Positions 45,812 to 56,605 of a stretch of DNA of 64,000 bases are shown one piece after another; positions within the stretch are counted from its first letter, which is position 1, and each line of letters opens with the position of its first letter. Where the stretch lies: the NCBI GenBank assembly GCA_963678705.1, contig OY783217.1, forward strand, positions 8,370,001 to 8,434,000, given 5' to 3'. The DNA is from Panorpa germanica (lineage: Eukaryota; Arthropoda; Insecta; Mecoptera; Panorpidae). The translations under genes and the position numbers were made by a program. The notes beneath the pieces are model-generated. The model made no database searches. It saw only the letters and a program-made list of their open reading frames with translations, and was not told the origin of the DNA.

Positions 45812-47629
45812 ATCTTAATTAATAAATTTGAAATTATTAATTATATGTGTAAACTATATAATTTATCAAAATAAAATATGATATAAATGTTGTGATACCT
45901 TCAATATGTTTTTAAATGATAAATGATATGTTTAAATATACACCATACATAATAGGTTTAAAAAATATGGACAATATTGGAAATGCATGCACTCGCTGTT
46001 TTGAATCATTATTACTTAGGCAGTAACGTGTTGTACTTTACAACGATGCAACTGAATATCTAACAAATATCTAAAAATAATTGTATGCACAAATTGTAGA
46101 AAATTAAGTTGTTTATTAGATTGATAATATTTTTATCTTAAGAGTAGGAGATGGTAAGAAGATATTTCAAAAAACTAATTATCTATTATAAACTAATTTA
46201 TCTAAATTGAGGCAGATTAACAAAATATTTACAATCAGTAACAATCAAAACACAATCAAAAAGTAACAAAAGTGTATTTTTCAACTATTCTGCCACTTTG
46301 CCACAATCAGTTTCAATTTTGGATTTTGAAATTAATCAATAATAAATACAAAAATCGCTGTTAATGTTTACGTAGGCTATGTTTATTAATTAATTACTCA
46401 TTAATTATAGACTATATGTTAAATAAAACCATAACTGTTGTGTAAAAAAATTATGTTTGCTTCGGAATAATACATACACAATTGAACTCTACGTCCGCAC
46501 ATGCGTGTTCGGGTACGAATACCTATTCTAGCACACATAATTCGTGTTCATACGGTAAATATTCATGTACCTAACACGAATGTTTTCTCTCTAGTAGCGG
46601 TAAATAAATTATATCAAAATGTACGAATCTTGCGAACAACAAAGAAGAGTTATTCTAAGTTATATGTGTTATTTCACAGCATAAATTTCTCTTAATTTAC
46701 TTTTTCATACCTTGACTGGAGTAACTATCCTATATCCTGTTGCTGGGTGCTATTGTCTACAATAAAATTATCTTAAGTGATTTAGAATTTACTGGTTAAT
46801 ATATATATACACATATTACATAAGTATACATACATATATATGTAAAAGTATATAAGCAGAGTGTGCTTATTCACATTGGCCGATAAGAAATATTAAGACA
46901 ATGTAACTGAATGTTTTGTTACCATCATAAAACGCTCGAAGCGCCGCGTCATTGTGGCGGCAAAAAGAAGAGACACGCGAACTATAAACATATTCCGTAT
47001 TAAACAACATATTATCAATATTTAAGTTAAGAAACTTGTAAATATTTCATAAATAGTAAATCAAAAATCTTGATCGAAATCGTCATCAGGCTATGATAAA
47101 CAACTCAAACAAGAAATGGTACACGGTTAAATATACGAAAGAAGGAAAAAAGGAGTCTTTCCCAGCCTCAAGATACAACATCTAAAAAGAGGACTATTCT
47201 TCCCAAAGGAGGAGAGATCGATAACCGTTTTTATTTCAATTTTATCTCAAACACTTTCTCTTATAACTTCCATTGTATCAAACAAAAAGAAAACAAGAAA
47301 CTACCCAATTATTTTGTGTAAATTTCCACATCAATATATAGAATCGTTGTTGTAAAATTACAAGTAATGACGCAGGAACTCAACGACCAATCACAAAGCT
47401 TTTCGTTAATGAGAAGAACAATAAAACTTTATAACAATAATATGTGTTTTATGTATTCTTAATTTGGTTAATTTCAAGTTAATACACTGTGTCTACACTT
47501 CACCGTTCTGACGGTTATATATATCTACCTGAACGGTGATACCTTATTATTCTATTTTGTGTGTTCCTTGCTTCATTCAGGGGGTACACCACTTAGAAAT
47601 TAATAGCACCTAACTTAAAACAGTAATAA
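45812..47629. other. Gene-free DNA
   Basis: AT-rich. The frame at 46501-46695 is unsupported. A patch at 46930-46985 (GCTCGAAGCGCCGCGTCATT) is GC-richer but unassigned. Confidence 0.45.
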
Positions 47630-48431
47630 GTTGAATTCTTCGGGTCTTCATGAAGTCTCTTCTATCTTATTATAATTTGCCTATATCTTCCTTCCTTCTT
47701 GTTTGGCATCAGTTTCATTTCAGTCAGTAAAGTAGCGTGCCTTAGACGGGCCCAATATCAAAATTTGTTGGGAGGCCCAAATGATAGGTAAAGATATTTT
47801 GCAAAAGGAATAAAAACGCTCGCATTGAATTCCTTTTTTTTGTTTAGACACGTTTGGGGCGCTTGTAGCCCGGGGGCCCCCGGGTATTGATACGGCGGTA
47901 GCTACGGCACTGATCTCAGTATCCTTCTTTCTTTTCTGAAATTCCGCAATCTGCCTCCTTTCTTCTTTGCATTCTATCAAGAATTACTCTACATCTTTTC
48001 GCGGTCTACTTTCATCTCACATTTCCTTCATATATGTTCTAAAGTTTCCATACTTTGTCTTTTGTATTCCTTTCCTACATTTTCTTTCCAACTATTTCAT
48101 TTTGGAGACTCCTGCTCTTAACAGAGTTTCTGTATTTTTGGTCTATTATTTTCTACAGCGTTTGCTACATGCTTCTCTCGTTGATACCATAAATATCTCC
48201 CGCTTATCATTTTCCATTATTACCGTTCTCTTATGTTTTCTTTTCGTGTTTTCGATTGCTATTCTCTCATCTAACTTTTTCCTTACCCCCGTAGTTGTTC
48301 CCTTCCACTCTGTCCTTCTTATGTTCCTTTCTTGCTCATTTGCATTTACACAGATAATCTATTGGCATCGATTTCTTTCGTTCTTTCCACTCGCTGTGTA
48401 TGTACTAATCTTATTACGTTCTAATTTGTGA
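47630..48431 (-). pseudogene. LINE-like coding relic, minus strand, split by a MITE
   Basis: The minus strand is A/G-rich and reads long Lys/Arg/Glu-rich stretches such as LIECKEERRQIAEFQKRKKD and RTVIMENDKREIFMVSTREA, with several stops. The bias and motifs resemble the other LINE relics here, but no catalytic motif is visible. The + strand frame at 47967-48431 is its shadow. The MITE at 47725-47912 interrupts it. Confidence 0.4.
47725..47912 (-). mobile_element. hAT-type MITE, 188 bp
   Basis: The right end, inverted, reads CAGTGCCGTAGCTACCGCC, a common hAT end, and the left end reads CAGTAAAGTAGCGTGCC. It is flanked by ATTTCAGT (47717-47724) and ATCTCAGT (47913-47920), an 8-bp duplication with one change. 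It contains CCCGGGGGCCCCCGGG at 47869-47884, a 16-bp perfect palindrome. Confidence 0.82.
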
Positions 48432-49434
48432 TGTACTCCCAGAAGTCACTATTTTATCTAATAACTTGTAATACGAGCGTGTTAGAAGTAACTAAAAATG
48501 AAAGCATGCGATTAGGTGCAAGACCTTCTTAGAAATTGAACACTACTTCAGTCTCTTAGCGTGGTACCCCCTTAATTCCTTTTCTGTATATAGCATGTAG
48601 TCTGTGGTACCCCGATGGTTGGATGAGTTTTATTGGGATTGTAAAAAATAGATTATATTATTGTTTAGTTTATTAAAGTTTATTTAATTAGAAATACAAT
48701 GAAAATAATTGTATATAAACCACGATTTCAAGAAAACAGATGGCATGCCAGTAAAATTTACTTTTAAATTTAAATTTACAAAGTATTAATTATTATTATT
48801 TATATTTTGAAGTTTATAACTTTTTGGATCGTAAATCTTAATAACTATGAAGTTTTGTGAAGAAGAATAATAAACAGGCAGCCGCTAATTTGCTTAAAAA
48901 CAATTATCCTTCTAGTTCCAATATATGAAAACATGGACGTCCTTACGAGACGATAAACGCCACTGAATATTGAGTAAAAGTTAGATTAAGTGCAAGTTAA
49001 TAGTGTTTGTGATCCCACTTAGCTTTAAATACTTCTTCCACCTTTATTTCAAGCGAATGTAATACATGGAAAGAAATAGTAACTGTATCTAATCCAAAAT
49101 TTGACTTCTAAAAACAAGATGAAAAAACAAAATAAGACTTTTTTTGACGTTTGAAAGTTGTGACGTCAGACGGCTTTCATATAAATGATTCCAACTGTGA
49201 TAAAATTTATTTCGAACCTGAAATGGGCAATTGACTTCAAATTTTCAGAATAATTATATAATAATATCATTTATAATTCTGCAAAAATTTGAAACATTTC
49301 ACCAATGAGGTTTATACTACGACATCTACATTAGACATTGTCCAAGTGTTGTTGTGCAGAAAATGTAAGCCGCTTTTTCTCCATTGAAAATATTCTAATT
49401 TCCATTTCTAAGAAAAAGTCACAACAGCAAATTG
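48432..49434. other. Gene-free DNA
   Basis: No feature recognised. Confidence 0.45.
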
Positions 49435-49530
49435 TCTTGCATTACAAATTTCACATTTGCTAGCTTACCACAGGCTAATTTTAAGTTTCCTTTTCTACTC
49501 ATATAGAAATGGTCTTGTAAGGCAGTTTCA
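49435..49530 (-). repeat. 82-bp family repeat, inverted
   Basis: TGCTAGCTTACCACAGGCTA, TTCTACTCATATAGAAATGG and CTTGTAAGGCAG are the reverse of the unit. The ORF over it is a repeat artefact. Confidence 0.72.
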
Positions 49531-49979
49531 CACTTCCTGGGTAATTTAAGTGTTACATTTTCTATAGATGTTATAGTAAACTTTATATAATTATAAAAAA
49601 TTGTTTGTTTCATTATTTCACAATTAACGCCAATCAGGAATACCACACCAGACGTGTTAATCAATAAACTAATTTAAAAATGTGAATTATTACGCAAACA
49701 AAATATTATTTATAAAAACAAATACAAAACCATTAAATAAATCTCTCAAGCCAATTAGTGTTGAAATAAATGGGAAACCAACCAATTTACTTTTATAGCT
49801 ATACAGCTCTAGCAACTTTACTATTGTAGGTATACTCCTCCCCAAATACCACCATCCCCCCCCACCCTTTCTTAATCTAACTGCGGGTAATCATATATTT
49901 TTTGTAATATATCCACATTAATTTTATTTAATGAATTCGTCAAAAACAACAAACAAATAGAACTTTACTTGTATGGTGT

Positions 49980-50170
49980 GTGATGTGCTGATGTTACCTC
50001 CGCCTCCCCAACTCACCCTCGCCACTGGATTGTTTGCCGTCGTCAACCGGTAACCTATCGGGGCGGAAGTGATGATTACAGGTTATTAGAGACAATCACT
50101 GGAAGAGCGGGCTGACGCTGACGTTGACGGCGGGTTCTAGCTGAATCAATAGACAATACGAATTATAGCC
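49980..50170. promoter_or_regulatory. GC-richer island
   Basis: It contains CCTCCGCCTCCCCAACTCAC, CGGTAACCTATCGGGGCGGA and GCTGACGCTGACGTTGACGG. No ORF of note. It could be regulatory DNA or an unrecognised element, and no ends were found. Confidence 0.25.
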
Positions 50171-50913
50171 AAGGTGGATGTCGTCTTATACCGACGAATG
50201 AAATCGTAAGGATCGATTTTGATTTATTGTTATTTTATTTAAATTAATTTTTGGAAAAGCATATCATTTTTATCAATTTCTTTTTATGCAGATAAATTTG
50301 TAATTCATCATCGTTGGTTACCGAGGCTACCGAGGAATTGTGGATGCCTTTGTTGCTTCTCCTTTCATATTTCTCTTCCGTAAATTATTTAAATCGCTGC
50401 ACAATTATACTGTTAAAATATTTGGGACGTTAGATATAGCCTTCTTAAATTCTTAGCATTAATTCAACTATTCCCAGTAAACAATTTGGTGAAGTGCCCT
50501 ATTTAGTGACGTTTCTATCACTATTTCACTTCAATTATAGTTCGCATCAACTTTATCTTCATTTGTATTCCGACAGGTGGAGTAATTTCGCCATCTGTAG
50601 CCGATAAAGTAGACATTTTATATGAAAAAATGTGAGAAACTGAACTATAAATGAACTCTTTTATGACAAAAAAATCATGACGCATCTTCAATATGATGTC
50701 AAAGTGACTCCAAAATGTTTACTGGGTTGCCATTCGTAAAATTTTACAAGAGCAAAGTTTTAACACAGTCTATCTAGTTACAGTTTTATTTTACATACAC
50801 TTTCGTTAACGGCAATAGATACGTTTCGTTAAAGTAAAAGTATCTAAATACTTAACGTACCTAGTTACATTACAATATTGTATCAGAGTAACATGAAATG
50901 TTATTATTATTAA

Positions 50914-51531
50914 GGATGTATGAGCAGAGGTGTGGCAATAGGCATGAGCATTTGCGGGGAGAAGGGAAGGAAATTATCACGTGACGTGATTTTACATTTG
51001 GCAACATAGCTTTTTTTGGTTAGTTATTTTGCCGGTAACATTTGAATATTTTGTAAAACAGCTTTTGTTTTTTTAGTTTTTCTCGGTGACATTTGAATAT
51101 TTTGTGAAACAGTTATTTTTTTGTCAGTTAGTGTTAGTTTTATTAGTGAATGTTTTTCAAAGATGGAAATTTTCCAAAAGCGTAACAAAAAAGGATTATT
51201 CTGCAAGAAACGCCGGATAGAAATACATAATAATTTACATTGTGAACTAATAAAACAAGAAACTCAGCCAACATGTGTTTTGAACGAAGGTATGTATATT
51301 GATTGTAATATATATTAATAATTGTATTTAATATTATATTTTATATTATTCTTTTTATAAAATGTAAATTGTTTACAATTTTTTTAATAAATTGTCGGAT
51401 GTTTGGTAGTTTCACACTCATCAAACATACGCATTGAGTTTTTCATATAACCTCACTATGCAGTTTAACATTTTAGGATCAATTGTTGAAGGCCGACGAA
51501 TTATTGAAATTATTTTCTTGCTCATACATCC
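50914..51531 (+). mobile_element. TTAA-flanked DNA transposon, 618 bp
   Basis: GGATGTATGAGCA at the left and its complement at the right sit directly inside TTAA at 50910-50913 and 51532-51535. TTAA duplications are typical of the piggyBac superfamily, though these ends are not the common piggyBac ones. The inside holds two 24-bp-like repeats (AACATTTGAATATTTTGT near 51038 and GACATTTGAATATTTTGT near 51088) and a spliceable small exon. Confidence 0.8.
51163..51289 (+). CDS. Small exon-like ORF carried by the TTAA element
   Basis: ATG 51163 opens 42 codons plus one base: MEIFQKRNKKGLFCKKRRIE, IHNNLHCELIKQETQPTCVL, NE. A good donor, AAG/GTATGT, follows at 51290. It is basic, with a Cys/Lys/Arg cluster. 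A first exon inside a short non-autonomous element suggests the leftover 5' end of a longer intron-containing element gene. The family is not recognised. Confidence 0.35.
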
Positions 51532-52079
51532 TTAAGGGTTACATTTCAACGCACGTTATTAGACAACAAATACACAGAGAAGGAACCAATTTTTAAAAAC
51601 CCAATCCACTTTAGATTTAAGGACTATTCGAGGAATCAAAACAGTATTGGATGTGAAATTTACGCCGGATCATAAGAGTATTCGTAATCCTTAATGTTTG
51701 AAACCTAAATAAGAAAATAAGTATTTTCCTGAAAAGAGCACAAGAGAAATTATTTCGAGCTCGAAACGTTCAATTGACTTTAATTTTTTAGAATAATTTG
51801 AGAAATGGTGTTCTTTATAATTGTACAATAGTTATAATATTCTGTTGATGAGGCTTGTAATAAGACAATTACCTTGAAGTGAAACTTCTTGAACCTTGGC
51901 ACTTGCTAAGACAACAACGCCCTACGTATCTCCTTGATTGGATGTACTATTCGTCAGAGCGACGAAAAGGTGATGACAAAGTTCTTAACAAATTTTCTGA
52001 ATGAATGAATAAATCAAATGCATGTAGACATCTCCCAATAAATTCATTGACAAACCTACACATGTATTAATTTGTTTTG

Positions 52080-52350
52080 TCTGTGTTTTGTGTTCTGCGT
52101 TTCGTGAATCCGTCGAAGTCTGTCTCTGATTATGACCGTGGGTGTTCTGCAGTCCCCATCACCAAACACCAACCCCCGGGGTTCTGTCATAGTGTTGTGA
52201 TGGTGCTGCTGATCCTGGCGCTAGTACCATGGTGTTGATGCCGAACATGATGTCAGACGTGCTACCTGATGACGATGACCCAAGTGTTCAAGTCGTCAGT
52301 CACCGATCAAAAGATCTTATTTTAGACCGACACCCTCGATTATTTTAGGG
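52080..52350. other. GC-richer island with a 39-codon ORF
   Basis: The stretch is much less AT-rich than its surroundings. ATG 52229 to TAG 52346-52348 on + gives MVLMPNMMSDVLPDDDDPSV, QVVSHRSKDLILDRHPRLF. A second frame is open upstream to about 52220 (CSAVPITKHQPPGFCHSVVM). An acceptor-like CTGCAG lies at 52147-52152. It could be an exon, an untranslated leader or regulatory DNA. Confidence 0.3.
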
Positions 52351-55300
52351 ATGGCCAAAATACGAGTATATCAATCGATGATTAAAATATATCGATGTTA
52401 TATAAAAATATGTATACATATGTGTGTTGAATTAAATTACGATAAACTAGGTTAAACCTAAATTGGCTCGATACATGTATAGGTCGCTCTAAGTAGTTTC
52501 ACTTTATGTAATTCATAAATTGTACTAATTTTGTTTTTTTTAAATTTAATTTTTTAATAAATTCTAATTACTAAAATCATCTATTCTATTATATCTATTT
52601 TATTGCTTTTATTAATCTGGTGAAAATTGTTCTAAGCTCCATCGGATGATTAGTTCGGAAGATACTCTGAAAGCTTATAAAGCGTTTAAATATTTGTAAC
52701 TTCGTTAATTCTTACAATCAAATATGCAATAATGTTTTCTTACGGTCGTGGCATGCTTGCGATAAATCTGTCTTTGCGATAAGTATAAGTAATTTTAAAC
52801 ATATGGTGTTACCTCTATTTAGACGACAAAGACAAAATTGTATTAAGACAATTTTGTAAATGTCGATGTTTTTCATCGGTTGGTCATCCCTATCGTATCG
52901 CAGCGAGAAGCGTCCAAAACACTTATCTGAAAATTGTCACTAATTACAACCTGTGGCTAATATAATTTTATCCTTTCAAGAATTAAAAAGTTTAAAAAAC
53001 AAAGCCATAAACATAGCTGCAGGTCTTAACAAGAAATTATAGATATATTTTATGACGGACAAAAAGTTGACTAAATTTTTTAAGCCAAATGTAATATGTA
53101 TTTGACGGATTAGACTGTTATGCAAGGAATCATGTAGCAGCGCCGGATTTAAACTTGATGTGGCACTGGGTACCACTAATTATTGTATTATTATTTACCC
53201 AATGTAACGTTGTTCCCTGATAAAGCGAGTTGACTATTTTTATTCTAGAGTTCTAAAAAGGTCTTAATCTTAATCCAATAAACAAGTGGTATGTTGTCTT
53301 AACACTATACAAAGGCTATACTTTCAAATATTATACCATCTTAAGCAACAAGATCCTGCTTCGCAAGTTCCTCCCATGCACAAATAAGTTGATATGGCTT
53401 TTTTAAATATACATCATCAGGGGCCCCTGAATTTATAAAATTGATCTGATCTTGTCATTTAGATCTCTATTTTGGAACGTTTCTAGGACACCTATTTAAT
53501 AATAGGTGATTTTTTAAAGGCCTTTGTTTAGGATAATTTAGTAAACAAGTTACTAAAATTATTTTACACTCGGCTGACAGTTTTGTGTAAACTTAAGTTG
53601 CCTAATATTGTCAGAAATAGTAATTTGAAAGATGTTAACGAATGCCAAAATAAAGTACTTCATCTGTAATGTTTTAATGTAATGTAATAAGTAATAATTA
53701 CATTTTTCAATACCAATATATCAAAAAATATAATTTTATATTTATACGCTGTTCAACTAATCAAATTTAACTCAGGATATTACTCTACTAAAATAGAAAA
53801 AAAACTTCTCCAAAATATGTATGTATTTCAAAATATAATCTTAACAAGAAGTTGATGAGTCTTCAGTTGATCGGAAACCACAGTTCGGTCATTTCCGCAA
53901 GTAAATTATGATCGTCAAAGTCCCCTATACGTGTCCCTTTGATTTAATCGCCTTCTACATGTTTTCCGCAAGGATTTAGTAAGTATCGTTTGATTAATGT
54001 TTTTGCAATAGTACACATTTCGGATCTACAATCAAACGTTCCGATCTCCGATCTCCGATGGAAGCTGCGGAAGGGAAACCTGTTATTAAAGATAATTTAC
54101 AGTGAAAATTATTGCACAAAATCCACAACGCCGCTTACAAAAACAAACGGACTATTGTATAATACCAGTGATTTATTTCTTAATTTTGTTTGCTTTTTTA
54201 GTTTTTTTGATGCATTTCCCACAATTATTGTAGGACAAAAGTGTTTCTTTTTACCGCCATCTTATGTATCATTTTTTTAATTTTTATTTTGACTCCGGAA
54301 GTAAAATAAATGCTTTTAGTTTCATTAATTACAAGCACGGAAGGTTTTTGCTAGTAAATTTCAGCATTTGAAAAGGTGTTTTATTTTTTTAAATATTCAT
54401 TTAATTATTTAGAGTAGGAGATCAATTTATATATTAGGTAATAAGCGCGTCCTATTTGAAAACGGCGATAATTTCACATATGTTTCATTAAAAACACGAC
54501 TCAAACTGTCACAAACATATACCAAAATATTAATACTTTTGAACCGTATCGTCTCGAATTTTCACATAAAGTGACAAATATTTGACAAAAGGGAAGAACT
54601 CTCGCTCCAAAAAGTGATATTGTTTGGTACAAATTATGTTGCCTAAGTTTTTAAAGAGCTTTAAAGCATCTGGCGGAATTCAGTCATCATACTTTTATAT
54701 AGATTGGTCAGATTAATGTACCTTTTCCATCTCCTACTTGTAAAAGAACACCACTTTTAAGCTAGCATGTATTTATTCTAAAAATTTCAGCTTTACATCT
54801 TACTCTATCATAATACTTATCTCAACCAGTTGCCCGGTTAAAGGAAGTTTAACTGAAAGAATAATGAAGGAAGGAAGCTGTCTAATAAGTCTTTCAAAAT
54901 AAAGTTATTTTACAAGTTTTTAAAGTTACAAAGAGTACCACTGATTATTGAAAATATACAATTATTTTGAAGTTATCGAGTACGGGGAGGGGTAAGTGTC
55001 ATATATGTTCCATATGTCTTCTCCTGCGGACGCCTATGTCATTTATACTCTTATACGATACGTATCGTGAGTAACATCGAACAAACTAATATCCATATAC
55101 ATAAACATAATCACTAAGTACTAACCGCGCTTTAATTGCACCGTCTAAATTAAAACAATAGCGTTCTTTTTTAATAAGTACCTATACACTAAAGTGGAAC
55201 TCATTAGTCAGTCCACTACAAAACTTTTAAGTGACTTAAGACAATAGTGAATACAATTATAGTTCAGTGCGTTCATACTGTTATTAAATCCTCACTGAAC

Positions 55301-55889
55301 TGAGATTTTAATTTTAGATTTGGTATTCTATTTGATGTTGTGTATTTAAACAAAAATGTATAATTAATAAACTAAAATTGAATTTAGTTTTTACTTAATA
55401 CTTTGCTATACACCGGAAATTTTAAATTATAATTTTGTCAAAGGTAACTTGTACATATATCTCATACAAAAAGGAAAATTACAAATGTATTATTAAAAGC
55501 GAATTAGATTGTAATTTTTAAAAAAATATATAATTTCGTTTTGTTTTGTTTAAATAATTATTGTCATTTTATGTTATTTAAATTTCTTATCTAGATTTCA
55601 AATTAGCCTTTGCTAAAGCTAGTACATAGGTATACCGTACTATCAAATGACTCAAACTATAGATTCATATCACTTTGCGGTTAGTTGTAACTTGTGGGTA
55701 CAACACGTTCAAGCTATGAGGCATGATGATGGTGTGTACAGGGCCTATTTTAAGGAGAAATTACCCTAAAATATAAAACAGAAATTGAGTGAATACACAC
55801 TGATAGAAAAATGTATGTATTGTATTTTAATTTTTCTGCCTTTACGTCCTTACAACCACATTTAAATTTTTTTTTAACATTTTTCAACT
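52351..55889. other. Gene-free DNA
   Basis: No gene. CAGCGCCGGATTTAAAC near 53135 and CAGGGGCCCCTGAATTTATA at 53409 each look like hAT ends, but they do not pair and have no 8-bp duplication. The frame at 53990-54280 is unsupported. Confidence 0.45.
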
Positions 55890-56460
55890 TCTTCCTTTTC
55901 GAAGTTCGCCTCCCTTGTTATCTTCCTCCTCCTTGTTTCCACTAACTATCTACTTTCTTCTCTTGCAATTGTTCCTCAAGCCATCCTGTACTTACAAAGT
56001 TTCTCTTCCTTCTCTCTTCTTTTTCTCCTTACTTTCGTCATCCATACTATTCCTTCCCTATTTCCTTGCAATAACTCCTTCAAGCTTAATTCACCTTCCA
56101 CTTTATCCTTACACCCATACTTAATGTGTTCTAATTTTTACTCTTCCTTCCCGCATATGCTGCATAATTACTCTCTTACTGTTCTCCAATACTTACGGCC
56201 TCTCTCTTTATTCCACAGCCTAAATCTAGCAATCATTTTCACATCCTTTCCCCCTTTGTTTCCCAGGTAACATGCAATCAATCCCTTAGTCCATAACCTT
56301 CTGTATCTTGTATCTTCCTCATCTTCTGCTGTTGTTGAATCTTCACCTCCTTTTCTTTCATCATGCTTCTTACCTCCCTTCCTTCTGGTCTATCCACTAC
56401 CGACGCTGCTATCCCTCTTCCTTTATAAGATCTTTTTCTTTCCTTCTACCATCTTGTATT
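55890..56460 (-). pseudogene. LINE relic, C-terminal zinc-knuckle region
   Basis: The minus strand reads MIARFRLWNKERGRKYWRTV, then LCSICGKEE, KLEHIKYGCKDKVEGELSL, QGNREGIVWMTKVRRKREE. It matches the relic at 40.0 kb in order and spacing, and continues further 5' (RYRRLWTKGLIACYLGNKGG). Stops interrupt it. The + strand ORF at 55915-56124 is its shadow. Confidence 0.65.
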
Positions 56461-56489
56461 CTCTACATTACTGGGGACTGGTAGAAAAT

Positions 56490-56605
56490 AGTGTTGCACA
56501 CAAGTTGATAGCTTGCCAGAAGCTAATTCCAAGTTTCATTTTGTAGTTCTCATATAGAAATTCTCTAACCGTTCAAGGTTACTTGTTAGCTTGTCATAAA
56601 AAAAT
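56490..56605 (-). repeat. 82-bp family repeat, inverted, about 1.4 units
   Basis: GATAGCTTGCCAGAAGCTAA, TTCTCATATAGAAATT and, 40 bases on, a second TTGTTAGCTTGTCAT. It lies just beyond the LINE relic. Confidence 0.7.

Noticed and set aside
47967-48431. 154-codon + strand ORF with hydrophobic stretches
   Set aside because: It looks like a membrane protein only because the other strand is A/G-rich, Lys/Glu-coding LINE-like sequence.
53133-53430. Possible hAT element between CAGCGCCGGATTTA and the GGGGCCCCTG palindrome
   Set aside because: The two ends do not match each other and no 8-bp duplication is present.
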